Shown here piece after piece: positions 44,658-53,729 of a stretch of DNA of 64,000 bases (position 1 is its first letter; the number at the start of each line of letters is the position of its first letter). The DNA lies in the NCBI GenBank assembly GCA_964627445.1, contig CAZVJF010000004.1:124001-188000 (forward strand), read 5' to 3'. Below the pieces are notes generated by a model. It saw only the letters and a list, made by a program, of their open reading frames with translations. It was not told where the DNA came from and ran no database searches. The position numbers and the translations under genes were made by a program. Origin of the DNA: Luteibaculum sp964627445. Lineage in GTDB: Bacteria > Bacteroidota > Bacteroidia > Flavobacteriales_D > Luteibaculaceae.

Positions 44658-45128
44658 ATGCGTATCATACGATTTGTAATTTTTATTGTTCCTGTAAGCC
44701 TCGTTTTTAACACACTCCAAGCCCAGAGCACCAAAGAGCAACGGAGCTACACCATAGATGAAGTGATGGGCGCTAACAGCTATTCATCCCGCTTAAACCA
44801 GCAGCAAAACGGTGTTTTGAATCTGATTATCGAACCTGGAGTGCGCCAATTGCTCTCGAAAAGCACAGAGGCTGATTACAAGATGGACGGCTTTCGAGTT
44901 CAGTTGTGTTTTGGCTCTAGAGAGAAAGCTACCGATGCCAAAACGGAGTTTTTAAAGGAATTTCCCAAAATAAAGTCCTACATCACCTGGTTGGAACCAA
45001 ACTTTAGAGTACGTGTAGGTAACTTTAGAACACAATTGGATGCCGAGGCCTTTCTACAAAAAGTAAAGCGCTCATTCCCTACAGCCTATGTAGTTCCTGA
45101 GCGCATTGAATTACCTGAATTGGAATAA
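44658..45128 (+). CDS. SPOR domain protein
   Basis: 156 aa from the ATG at 44658. Signal peptide MRIIRFVIFIVPVSLVFNTLQAQ and a C-terminal SPOR domain from about residue 78 (DGFRVQLCFGSREKATDAK to RVRVGNFRTQLDAEAFLQKV). SPOR domains bind peptidoglycan stripped of stem peptides, often at the division site. An in-frame start 75 nt upstream is unlikely because a promoter box lies inside it. Convergent with infB. Confidence 0.9.
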   Translation: MRIIRFVIFIVPVSLVFNTLQAQSTKEQRSYTIDEVMGANSYSSRLNQQQNGVLNLIIEPGVRQLLSKSTEADYKMDGFRVQLCFGSREKATDAKTEFLKEFPKIKSYITWLEPNFRVRVGNFRTQLDAEAFLQKVKRSFPTAYVVPERIELPELE

Positions 45129-45169
45129 GCGGAGTGCGTCTTTTGACGCTTCTCCAGTGGTACTTTCTA

Positions 45170-48100
45170 TTATAGTTTTCGGGCTACTTCGATTTGCTCG
45201 AAGCTCTCTACCACATCGCCTACTTTAATATCGTTGTACTTATCGATGTTTAGACCACACTCCATACCGCGCGGCACTTCTTTTACATCGTCTTGATAGC
45301 GTTTTAGTGAGCCTAACTCGCCCTCGTATACTACAATACCATCGCGTATGATGCGGCACTTGTTGTTTCGTACAATTTTCCCTTCCTGAACAAAACATCC
45401 GGCAACGGTACCCACTTTGGAAATTCGGAACGTTTCGCGGATTTCTGCAGTACCAACAATCTTCTCTTCGATATCTGGAGAAAGCATGCCTTCCATGGCA
45501 TCCTTAATTTCTTCAATGGCATCGTAGATAATGCTATACAAACGGATTTCTATTTCCTCTTTCTCAGCTAGTTTCTTCGCAGAGCTGTTTGGACGCACCT
45601 GGAAACCAACAATAATAGCATCGGAAGCCGAAGCTAACAATACATCGGAGTCAGAAATAGGTCCTACCGCCTTGTGAATGATATTCACCTGAATGTTCTC
45701 GTTGGACAACTTGAGTAAAGAGTCCGAGAGTGCTTCGATAGAACCATCCACATCCCCTTTAATAATAAGGTTCAACTCCTTAAAATCTCCCAGCGCCAAA
45801 CGTCTACCAATTTCATCCAGTGTAACGTGCTTCTGCGCTCTAACGCTTTGTTCACGGGTAAGCTGTTGGCGTTTCACTGCAATTTGCTTGGCCTCGCGCT
45901 CATCCGCTACCACATGGAAGCGGTCTCCTGCATTTACTGCACCATTGAGCCCCAGGATGCTAACTGGATCTGCCGGTCCAGCTATATCTACCTCCTGACC
46001 GCGCTCGTTGTGCATAGCACGTATTCTACCGTACTGGCTACCTGCAAGGATAAAGTCTCCAACCTTCATAGATCCAGACTCTACCAACAAGGTAACTACG
46101 TATCCTTTTCCTTTATCCAAGCTGGATTCAATAACAGAACCGGCTGCACGTTTGGTTGGATCGGCCTGAAGCTCGAGTAATTCTGATTCCAGCATTACCT
46201 TATCCAACAACTCTTCAATACCGGTACCTTTCTTTGCAGAAATTTCCTGGCACTGGTATTTTCCACCCCAGTCTTCTACCAGAATATTCATTTGCGAAAG
46301 CTCTTCGCGCACTTTATCGGGGTTGGCTCCGGGTTTATCAATCTTGTTGATAGCAAACACCATAGGCACCTCTGCCGCTTGCGCGTGATTGATGGCCTCT
46401 TTGGTTTGCGGCATCACCGCATCATCTGCAGCAATTACAATAATGGCCACATCGGTAACCTTAGCACCCCGAGCACGCATGGCGGTAAACGCTTCGTGAC
46501 CCGGTGTATCTAAGAAGGTCATGTACTTGCCTTCGCGGTTTGCCAGCTCTACTTTGTAAGCACCAATGTGCTGGGTAATTCCACCCGCTTCACCCGCAAT
46601 TACATTGGCTTTACGAACGTAATCGAGCAGCGAGGTTTTACCGTGGTCTACGTGACCCATCACCGTAACAATAGGTGGACGGTGCGTTAGATTTTCTGGA
46701 TTATCCTCTTCCTCTAGTATGGTTTCCGTTTCCTCGGCATCTACAAATTCAACCTCGTAACCAAACTCCTCACAAATCAGAGTTAAGGTCTCCGCGTCTA
46801 ATCGCTGGTTGATAGCCGCGATGATACCCAACGTCATACACGCTGAAATAACATCGTTTACACTCACGTCCATCATGTTGGCGATTTCACCAACGGTAAC
46901 AAACTCGGTTACCTTAAGCAGCTTTTGCTCTTCCTGCTTACGCGCTGCTTCTTCCTCCATTTTCTGAGAAATGGCATCGCGTTTTGCTCTTCTAAACTTG
47001 GCTCCTTTATTCTTCTGACCACCACCACTTAAGCGTGCCAGTGTTTCCTTAATTTCTTTTTGGATTTCCTCTTCGGTAAGCTCGCGCTTTTCTTCGCGTC
47101 TGCCTCCGCGTCCACGGTCGTTTCCTCTTCCTCTACCACCTTGTGGGCCTTTGCCCTCGGGTTGTATGCGTTTGCGCTTGCGCTTTTTGTTGCCCGATTT
47201 GTCTTCGGAGGAAGCTACTTTCTTCACATCCGACTTCTTACGCTCGGGTCTGGAAGGCAATTCTATCTTACCCAGTACGGTTGGGCCGCTAAGCTTTTTA
47301 GCTTGCGCTTTAATTACCTCCTCTTCTTTTTTGGGTTCTGCTTTTTTGTCCGCTTCCGCTTTGTCGGATTTGGCTTTCTCTTCTGCAGCCTTCTTAGAGT
47401 CTTCCTCCGCTTTCTGCTTGGCTTGGGCCTCTCTAAAGGCTTTTTCGCCCGCCTTTTTCTCCTCTAAAATCTCCTTACGGCTCTTTTTAGTAGGACGCGT
47501 TTTGGTATTCAGATTGCTTAAATCAAGCTTACCCACTACACGAGGTCCACCTTCTTCTTCGCTAGCTTCCTCGCTAGCCGCTTTCGCTTCTGGTTCCGCA
47601 GGTGCCTCTTGGGGCTGTTCGGCTTCTTCGACCGGGCTTTCCTCTGCTTGAGCCTCGGGTTCCTCTTTGGGTTCCTCTTTAGCTTCGGGAACCGCTTCCG
47701 CCTCTTCCTTTACTTCGGACTCCGCTTTTTCGGCCTCAGGTTCCTCAGCGGTTTCTTCGGCTTTAGGTGCATCTTCGGCTTCGGCAGCAGCTTCCGCCTC
47801 TGCTTCGGCTGCCTTGCGGGCTTCCTCTTCTTTTTTGGCCTTCTCGTCCATGTAGTCTAAGGATACTGTTTCCTTAGGCTGGCGAGCAATGCTTTCTTGC
47901 TTGGAGGCCTGTTTCACTAATAAATCCGGCATAAACTCCTGCAATACAATTTCGTACTGCTCTGGCGTAAGTTTGGTGTTGGGTTTACCATCCACCTCTA
48001 TTCCCTTTTCGCCCAGATAGTCAACTACCGTAGATAACGATACATTGCAGTCTTTTGCAACTTTGCTTAATCTAGCCGGTTTTATCTTGGTTTCAGACAT
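45170..48100 (-). CDS. infB: Translation initiation factor IF-2
   Basis: 976 aa GTPase that places initiator tRNA on the small ribosomal subunit. An N-terminal helix (LSKVAKDCNVSLSTVVDYL) is followed by a long, low-complexity Ala/Glu/Lys linker of about 330 residues. Next come the IF-2N segment, and the G domain starting near residue 480: GHVDHGKTS (G1), DTPGHEAF (G3), NKIDKPGAN (G4). C-terminal domains end in GDVVESFEQIEVARKL. Third gene of the rimP-nusA-infB operon. The long linker is normal for Bacteroidota. Confidence 0.97.
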   Translation of the reverse strand: MSETKIKPARLSKVAKDCNVSLSTVVDYLGEKGIEVDGKPNTKLTPEQYEIVLQEFMPDLLVKQASKQESIARQPKETVSLDYMDEKAKKEEEARKAAEAEAEAAAEAEDAPKAEETAEEPEAEKAESEVKEEAEAVPEAKEEPKEEPEAQAEESPVEEAEQPQEAPAEPEAKAASEEASEEEGGPRVVGKLDLSNLNTKTRPTKKSRKEILEEKKAGEKAFREAQAKQKAEEDSKKAAEEKAKSDKAEADKKAEPKKEEEVIKAQAKKLSGPTVLGKIELPSRPERKKSDVKKVASSEDKSGNKKRKRKRIQPEGKGPQGGRGRGNDRGRGGRREEKRELTEEEIQKEIKETLARLSGGGQKNKGAKFRRAKRDAISQKMEEEAARKQEEQKLLKVTEFVTVGEIANMMDVSVNDVISACMTLGIIAAINQRLDAETLTLICEEFGYEVEFVDAEETETILEEEDNPENLTHRPPIVTVMGHVDHGKTSLLDYVRKANVIAGEAGGITQHIGAYKVELANREGKYMTFLDTPGHEAFTAMRARGAKVTDVAIIVIAADDAVMPQTKEAINHAQAAEVPMVFAINKIDKPGANPDKVREELSQMNILVEDWGGKYQCQEISAKKGTGIEELLDKVMLESELLELQADPTKRAAGSVIESSLDKGKGYVVTLLVESGSMKVGDFILAGSQYGRIRAMHNERGQEVDIAGPADPVSILGLNGAVNAGDRFHVVADEREAKQIAVKRQQLTREQSVRAQKHVTLDEIGRRLALGDFKELNLIIKGDVDGSIEALSDSLLKLSNENIQVNIIHKAVGPISDSDVLLASASDAIIVGFQVRPNSSAKKLAEKEEIEIRLYSIIYDAIEEIKDAMEGMLSPDIEEKIVGTAEIRETFRISKVGTVAGCFVQEGKIVRNNKCRIIRDGIVVYEGELGSLKRYQDDVKEVPRGMECGLNIDKYNDIKVGDVVESFEQIEVARKL

Positions 48101-48178
48101 ATAAATAGCGTCTCCTCTCTATTCTTCTTTACTTAATTCAGTGTTGCCATTTGAGGCTGCAACCCACCTCACTTCAAT

Positions 48179-49411
48179 CTACTTAAACTCGTCTTCGAGG
48201 ATCTTTACGACCTCTAAAATAGTTTCTTCTTCCAAATCGGTACGCTTCACAAGGTCTGCCACCCCAATTTCCAATACCGATTTTGCCGTATCGCATCCTA
48301 CTGCTTTCAACTCATCCAGTATCCAGCTGTCGATTTCATCGGCAAATTCCTCCAGATCCACATCCTCGTTGTCATCCGTTTCACGGTATACGTCTATTTG
48401 ATACCCCGTAAGCTTTGATGCCAGGCGAATGTTGTGTCCACCCTTACCAATGGCTAAAGAAACCTGGTCTGCGGCCAAAAACACATCCGCCTTACCTGTT
48501 TCCTCATCAATGGTGATGCTGGATATTTTAGCAGGACTTAATGCCCGCGAAATATACAAGTTTGGATTGTTGGTGTAGTTAATTACATCAATATTCTCGT
48601 TGTGCAGCTCGCGAACGATGCCGTGAATACGCTGTCCCTTCATCCCTACACAGGCTCCTACCGGATCGATGCGATCATCGTAAGACTCTACCGCAACTTT
48701 AGCGCGCTCACCGGGCTCGCGAACGATATTTTTGATGGTGATCAAACCGTCCATAACCTCGGGTACTTCTTGCTCAAACAAGCGCTCCAAAAAGTCGGGA
48801 GCCGAACGAGAAAGTACTACACGTAAGTTATTGTTCCGCATTTCTACCTTGGCGACCACCGCACGTACAGAGTCCCCTTTTCTGAAGTAGTCTTTCGGTA
48901 TTTGTTCTGTTTTGGGTAGGATAAGCTCTATGCCGTCATCATCCAACAACAACACTTCACGCTTCCAAATTTGGTAGACCTCGCCCGAAACAATTTCCCC
49001 AATGCGCTCGGAGTAGTTCTGGTAGATGTCGTCTTTCTCCAAATCCATAATACGCGACACCAAATTTTGGCGTAGCGAAAGGATATTTCTGCGGCCAAAC
49101 TTTTCGATATCGATGTACTCGGATACCTCTTCGCCTACCTCAAAATCTTCTTCAATCTTAATAGCCTCAGAATAGGCAATTTGTGTGTTGTCGTCTTCTA
49201 CTTCTCCGTCTTCTACAATTTCGCGGTTACGCCAAATCTCCAGCTCTCCACGATCGCTGTTGATGATGATATCGTAGTTTTCATCGGTTCCGTAACGCTT
49301 TTTAAGCATAGAACGAAACACGTCTTCCAACAAAGCTTGAAGCTTCTCTTTGTTGATGTTTTTATTGTCTTTGAAGTCTGCAAACGACTCCGCTAAATTC
49401 ATCAAGCTCAT
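48179..49411 (-). CDS. nusA: Transcription termination/antitermination factor NusA
   Basis: 410 aa. An RNA polymerase-binding N-terminal domain (about 1-125), an S1 domain (about 135-200), and two KH domains (MKGQRIHGIVRELHNEN for KH1, IGKGGHNIRLASKLTGY for KH2). A short acidic C-terminus lacks the two acidic repeats of the E. coli protein. It controls pausing, termination and antitermination. It starts 12 nt after rimP. Confidence 0.96.
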   Translation of the reverse strand: MSLMNLAESFADFKDNKNINKEKLQALLEDVFRSMLKKRYGTDENYDIIINSDRGELEIWRNREIVEDGEVEDDNTQIAYSEAIKIEEDFEVGEEVSEYIDIEKFGRRNILSLRQNLVSRIMDLEKDDIYQNYSERIGEIVSGEVYQIWKREVLLLDDDGIELILPKTEQIPKDYFRKGDSVRAVVAKVEMRNNNLRVVLSRSAPDFLERLFEQEVPEVMDGLITIKNIVREPGERAKVAVESYDDRIDPVGACVGMKGQRIHGIVRELHNENIDVINYTNNPNLYISRALSPAKISSITIDEETGKADVFLAADQVSLAIGKGGHNIRLASKLTGYQIDVYRETDDNEDVDLEEFADEIDSWILDELKAVGCDTAKSVLEIGVADLVKRTDLEEETILEVVKILEDEFK

Positions 49412-49423
49412 TTTACCTTGGCA

Positions 49424-49888
49424 TTAAAACTTTAGTTTAACAACAGCTGATTTTATATCGTTAAACTCGAAATTACGAGTGATGGTTACCCATTCTTTCT
49501 TTTTTGTTCCTTCTATTTTCTTCTTTTCCTCTTTAACGAGGGTAATATCGGTTGTGGTTACTTCTTGCAACAGCCCACTGCGCTTTTCTCCGTTGTTTAA
49601 CACCAAGTCAACCTCGCGCCCTACGTTTTTCTTGTATTGCTCCCAAACTTTAAAGGGTTGGTCTAGCCCGGGCGAGGTAACCTCTAGTGCGTAATCTTCT
49701 ACGTCTCTATCAAACTGGGCCTCTACAGCGCGATTAATTTTAACGCAGTCGCTAATGGGCAATCCCGCTAATCCGTCTACTTCTATTTTAATTTGGTTTT
49801 TGGCACCCACATGAATGTCTATCAGGAAGAGCTGTTGCGCTTCCAACACGGGTGTAATTGCCTCCTTAATAGCCGCTGCAGCGATCAT
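49424..49888 (-). CDS. rimP: Ribosome maturation factor RimP
   Basis: 154 aa needed for 30S subunit maturation. The N-terminal domain holds a LFLIDIHVG-type beta strand and the family ALEVTSPGLDQPFK motif, and the C-terminal SH3-like domain includes EVDLVLNNGEKRSG. First gene of the rimP-nusA-infB operon. The ATG at 49886-49888 lies 16 nt after a terminator-like hairpin. Confidence 0.95.
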   Translation of the reverse strand: MIAAAAIKEAITPVLEAQQLFLIDIHVGAKNQIKIEVDGLAGLPISDCVKINRAVEAQFDRDVEDYALEVTSPGLDQPFKVWEQYKKNVGREVDLVLNNGEKRSGLLQEVTTTDITLVKEEKKKIEGTKKKEWVTITRNFEFNDIKSAVVKLKF

Positions 49889-49904
49889 AATAGCGGGATA
49901 ATAA

Positions 49905-49929
49905 AAAGAGGGGAACCAGTCCCCTCTTT
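49905..49929 (-). promoter_or_regulatory. Hairpin in the rimP leader
   Basis: Arms of 10 bp (AAAGAGGGGA on either strand) close a 5-nt loop and are followed on the minus strand by TTATTAT-type sequence. It has the form of an intrinsic terminator but stands between the promoter box and the rimP ATG. It may be a 5' stabilising stem or an attenuator. Confidence 0.7.
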
Positions 49930-49941
49930 AAAATTCTGCCG

Positions 49942-49949
49942 CAAATATA
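49942..49949 (-). promoter_or_regulatory. -7 promoter box for rimP-nusA-infB
   Basis: TATATTTG on the minus strand, a perfect TAnnTTTG match, 54 nt upstream of the rimP ATG. The transcript would start just before the hairpin at 49929. Confidence 0.6.
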
Positions 49950-50086
49950 CGAATATTCTTGTAGTGCACTGTGCGTGTATTTTTTTGTGATTTCTTTTGC
50001 GGAAACCGGTGAACGACAATCTTCACCGCAAGTTGCTATTTGTATAGCACGGGCACACCCTTTTACCATTCCGAATTTTCTGGAAC

Positions 50087-51700
50087 CTAAGGACGATTGA
50101 GCAACTCCGTCCCCTCCAGCGTGCCGTCTTCATAGGTCATTTTCTTTACGGCTTCTCCGTTTTTATACAACACAGCTGTACCATCCAAACGGTTGTTTTT
50201 ATAGGTCTTTTCAGCCACCAGGTTTTGTTTTCTGTCGTACTCCTTGGTTACACCATGTAGCTGCCCCTCTTTGTATTCTTGCTCCATGGCAAGGCTACCG
50301 TATGGGGTATAAAACTTCCAGGTTCCCGTTTTAAGGTCCTCTTTAAAGTTCCCCTCACTGACCAGGTTGCCCGATTTAGGGTCGTAGTTTTTCCAGGTGC
50401 CTGTTTTCATACCCTCTTTATAGGCGCCTTCTTCTTTTAGCTTGCCGTTTTCGGCATAGCGCTTCCAGTAACCCGACATTTTTCCGTCTTTCCAACTTCC
50501 AGTGTAGCGCGTTTTGCCATTGCTATACCAGCCCTGCCATTCACCAGTAATTTGCCCCATGGCAAAACTACCCTGGTCGCGCTGGTTGCCATTCTCATAC
50601 CACGAGCTCCATGCACCATTTTCCAAATCCGTGATAAACCCACCCGCCTTCATTTTTTGTCCGTTGGGATACCAGTAGGTCCAAGAGCCCGATTTTAAAT
50701 CTTCCTTATAACCACCCTCCTTTTCTTTGGCGCCATCGCTGTAGTAAAACACCCAATTGCCGTCTTTTTTATCGGCTACAAAATTGCCAGTAGAAGAAAC
50801 CTGCCCGTTCGGATAGTTGTACGTCCAAGTACCACTACGCAGGTCGTTTAAAAAATTTCCGCGCATTTCCAGCGCTCCATCGGTGTAATTCCAAAACCAG
50901 GCTTTGTTCTTTTGGCCCTGTTTGTAAAACCCTTTGAAGTTGATTACCCCAGGACGGAAATATTCCTCGCACAATCCATCCAAAGTGCCTTTTAAATAGG
51001 TGTAGCGGCTTTTCACCGTACCATCGGGGAAATAAGAGGTCCACGTGCCGTGCTTTTCGCCTTCCAAGTAGCCGCCCTCGATATGGGTATCGCCATTCGG
51101 ATACTGTTGCTTGTAGTCGCCATGCTCTACGCCATTTTTAAAGCCCACAAACTCATACACACTGCCATCGCGGTTAAACTCTTTGTGTATCCCGTTTCCT
51201 GCTACCACCAAAGGCTGGCCCTCCACCGTATAGCTATTTACCAATTTGCCGTGCTTAGGACGTGCCGAGAAATCTACCGTTTTACGTTCTTGGCCATTGG
51301 GGTAAAAGTAGCGCCACTGGCCCACCTTTTTGTTGTCATCATACTGGCCCTCCGTAGCCAATGTGCCATCCTCATAATAGGCCTCATAGGTGCTATCTTG
51401 ACTTCCATAATCAAAATAGCCCTTCGATTCTACTTTACCATTGGGGTAGTAATTGATGGCCTCTCCGTGCAGCAGGCCCATTTTGTAATTGAGCTCCTCT
51501 TTTTTCTTGCCGTCTTTATAAAAGTAGAGCCACAAGCCTTCTTGCTCACCTTTGAGGTAATCGCCTTTAGACTTTGGAATGCGCTTTTCATAATCCCAAT
51601 AATCAATGTAAGGCTGCACCTGTGATACTGCTAAAAAGGGCAACGCAAATGCAACCAAAAGAAGTAATACGCGGGGAAAAGAAAAAAATGATTGTGCCAT
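50087..51700 (-). CDS. Secreted MORN-repeat protein
   Basis: 537 aa from the ATG at 51698-51700. Signal peptide MAQSFFSFPRVLLLLVAFAL (cut after AVSQ) is followed by about twenty tandem repeats of roughly 23 residues with the pattern GxWxxYYPNGxxxxxGxY. Examples are GLWLYFYKDGKKKEELNY, GTWTYNYPNGQVSSTGNF and GSWTYWYPNGQKMKAGGF. These MORN-type repeats form extended beta-hairpin stacks; the function is unknown. A longer start at 51745 would spoil the signal peptide. Database names such as antitoxin YwqK come from the same repeat and need not apply. Confidence 0.85.
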   Translation of the reverse strand: MAQSFFSFPRVLLLLVAFALPFLAVSQVQPYIDYWDYEKRIPKSKGDYLKGEQEGLWLYFYKDGKKKEELNYKMGLLHGEAINYYPNGKVESKGYFDYGSQDSTYEAYYEDGTLATEGQYDDNKKVGQWRYFYPNGQERKTVDFSARPKHGKLVNSYTVEGQPLVVAGNGIHKEFNRDGSVYEFVGFKNGVEHGDYKQQYPNGDTHIEGGYLEGEKHGTWTSYFPDGTVKSRYTYLKGTLDGLCEEYFRPGVINFKGFYKQGQKNKAWFWNYTDGALEMRGNFLNDLRSGTWTYNYPNGQVSSTGNFVADKKDGNWVFYYSDGAKEKEGGYKEDLKSGSWTYWYPNGQKMKAGGFITDLENGAWSSWYENGNQRDQGSFAMGQITGEWQGWYSNGKTRYTGSWKDGKMSGYWKRYAENGKLKEEGAYKEGMKTGTWKNYDPKSGNLVSEGNFKEDLKTGTWKFYTPYGSLAMEQEYKEGQLHGVTKEYDRKQNLVAEKTYKNNRLDGTAVLYKNGEAVKKMTYEDGTLEGTELLNRP

Positions 51701-51807
51701 ACAGGGCTGCAATTTAACCGAAAATCCACCACATTTTGCCTCCATATAATTCCTGTTTGTTTATGCTGGGATTATAACAGACTTTTATCGCGCAAAATTG
51801 CCAAAAC

Positions 51808-53649
51808 ATGAAAAAGACACTCGTATCTGCGTTCTGTGGTTTGTTAGGAACCCTCGCTTTTGGTCAGCAAGACCACTACACCTGTAAGCTAGACCTTACC
51901 CAGGTGGAAAACGACCAACTTACGGTAGAAATAAACATCCCTAGAGTAACCCAAGACGTGGTAGAATTTCAAATGCCAAAGATTGTTCCTGGCACCTATT
52001 CTATCTCCGATTTTGGCCGCTTTGTAAAAGACCTCAACGCTTACGATACCTTGGGTAACCCCATCGCATTGCGTACACTGGGAACCAATCGTTGGGAAAT
52101 ACGCAACGCACAGCGCCTGGGCTCGGTAAAATACAAGGTAGAAGATACCTTTGATAGTGATCTGGAGAACAAAATTTTTGAGCCGGGTGGAACTAACATT
52201 GAAGTCGGCAAAAACTTTGTGCTCAATAACTTCGGGTTTATTGGATACATCTCGGGGATGAAAGAGTACCCCTTTCACCTAGAGGTTACCCGCCCGGAGA
52301 ATTTCTACGGAGCTACTTCCTTGGAGTTGGCAAAACGCGAAGGAAACACGGATACCTGGTTGGCAAGCGATTACTTTCAATTGCACGACAACCCTATAAT
52401 GTACTGCGAGCCAGACACAGCCAGCATACCCGTTGGAAACTGTGAGGTTTTAATTTCGGTGTACTCACCAAACGATAAACTGAGTGCGCAGGCCGTATTG
52501 GACAACGTACGCGCTACCCTAGATGCCCAACGCCAATATTTAGGCGGGGTGTTGCCCGTAGACAAGTATGCCATTTTGATTTACCTTTTCGAGGGCGCCT
52601 CGAACTCAGGTTCTGCCGGAGCTTTGGAGCACAGTACCAGCACTTTCTTTAGCTTGCCCGAAGGCGACCCGGAACAACTCGCCAGCAGCATACGCGACGT
52701 TACAGCGCATGAATTCTTCCACATTGTAACGCCTTTAAATATTCACTCTGAGCAAATTCACAACTACAACTTCATCCAGCCAAAAATGTCGAAGCACCTA
52801 TGGATGTATGAAGGTTGTACGGAGTATGCAGCCCAGCACGTGCAAGTGAAGTACGATCTTATGGAAACGGAGGAATTCCTGGATGTAATGAAGCAAAAAA
52901 TGCGTGTGGCTTCGGTGTACAATGATACACTACCCTTTACCAAAATGAGTAAAAATGTACTGGAAGATTACTCGGCTCAATACGGAAATGTGTACCAAAA
53001 AGGAGCCCTAATTGGTATGTGCCTGGATATTCTTTTGTTGGATTTATCAGAAGGCAAAATGGATTTGCAGATGCTCATGCGCGAGTTGGCCAAAGACTAT
53101 GGTGCCGACAAGCCTTTTGAAGACGACAAACTGTTTGACATTATTGCCGATAAAACCTACCCCGAGGTAAAGGACTTTTTAGAAACCTACGTTTCTGGAA
53201 GTAAGCCCCTTCCATTCAAAGACATCTTAAACCGTGTTGGCATTGCTTACGATGCGGAGAAAGAGGTATCAAAAATCACCTTTGGTAAGGTAGGTTTGGG
53301 CTACAACCAAGAGGAGGGCCTTATACAAATTACCAACACCGATAACGCCAACGAATTTGGAAAAGACATGGGCTTTGAACCCGGAGACCTATTGGTTAGC
53401 TTAAATGGACAAGAGTTACAACCTGCACAATTCCAGGACACCTACAACCAGTTTGTAGAAAACACCCAAGCCGGAGACAAAGTAACGGTAGTGGTAAAAC
53501 GCAAGAAAAAAGACAAACTGAAGGAGAAAAAGCTAAAGGCGAAAGCGGTTGTGGTTGAAACCACCGAAAAGCATTTCCTAGAGATCGTGGAGGATGCCAG
53601 TGAAGACCAAATAGCATTGCGCAATGCATGGCTAAACCCCATGCCATAA
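51808..53649 (+). CDS. M61 family metallopeptidase (glycyl aminopeptidase type) with PDZ domain
   Basis: 613 aa. Signal peptide MKKTLVSAFCGLLGTLAFGQ, an N-terminal beta domain, then the M61 zinc site His301-Glu302-x-x-His305 in DVTAHEFFHIVTPL with the downstream Glu in MYEGCTEYAAQHVQ. A PDZ domain (about 500-580, GLIQITNTDNANEFGKDMGF and PGDLLVSLNGQEL) follows. A lysine-rich stretch (KRKKKDKLKEKKLKAK) precedes the end. It is probably an exported peptidase. Divergent from the MORN gene. Confidence 0.9.
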   Translation: MKKTLVSAFCGLLGTLAFGQQDHYTCKLDLTQVENDQLTVEINIPRVTQDVVEFQMPKIVPGTYSISDFGRFVKDLNAYDTLGNPIALRTLGTNRWEIRNAQRLGSVKYKVEDTFDSDLENKIFEPGGTNIEVGKNFVLNNFGFIGYISGMKEYPFHLEVTRPENFYGATSLELAKREGNTDTWLASDYFQLHDNPIMYCEPDTASIPVGNCEVLISVYSPNDKLSAQAVLDNVRATLDAQRQYLGGVLPVDKYAILIYLFEGASNSGSAGALEHSTSTFFSLPEGDPEQLASSIRDVTAHEFFHIVTPLNIHSEQIHNYNFIQPKMSKHLWMYEGCTEYAAQHVQVKYDLMETEEFLDVMKQKMRVASVYNDTLPFTKMSKNVLEDYSAQYGNVYQKGALIGMCLDILLLDLSEGKMDLQMLMRELAKDYGADKPFEDDKLFDIIADKTYPEVKDFLETYVSGSKPLPFKDILNRVGIAYDAEKEVSKITFGKVGLGYNQEEGLIQITNTDNANEFGKDMGFEPGDLLVSLNGQELQPAQFQDTYNQFVENTQAGDKVTVVVKRKKKDKLKEKKLKAKAVVVETTEKHFLEIVEDASEDQIALRNAWLNPMP

Positions 53650-53667
53650 TCCAGCGTAACCCATTAT

Positions 53668-53709
53668 AAAAAAGGCGGTCTTGGATACACAATCCAGACC
53701 GCCTTTTTT
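53668..53709. terminator. Bidirectional intrinsic terminator
   Basis: AAAAAAGGCGGTC and GACCGCCTTTTTT pair, extended by a bulged TGGA/TCCA, with A and T runs on either side. It ends the M61 gene and the convergent M48 gene. Confidence 0.9.
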
Positions 53710-53729
53710 GTTTTCAATGCTTTAGTCTG

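Noticed and set aside
45131..45155. Hairpin GGAGTGCGTC-TTTT-GACGCTTCTCC between the SPOR gene and infB
   Set aside because: The stem is short and interrupted, and neither strand has a T run after it, so I did not call a terminator.
47060..47860. Long plus-strand frames opposite infB
   Set aside because: They are the antisense of the low-complexity Ala/Glu/Lys linker of IF-2, which lacks stop codons in other frames because of biased composition.
50087..51700. Toxin-antitoxin antitoxin (YwqK family)
   Set aside because: Only the generic MORN-type repeats match; the protein has a signal peptide and no toxin gene next to it.
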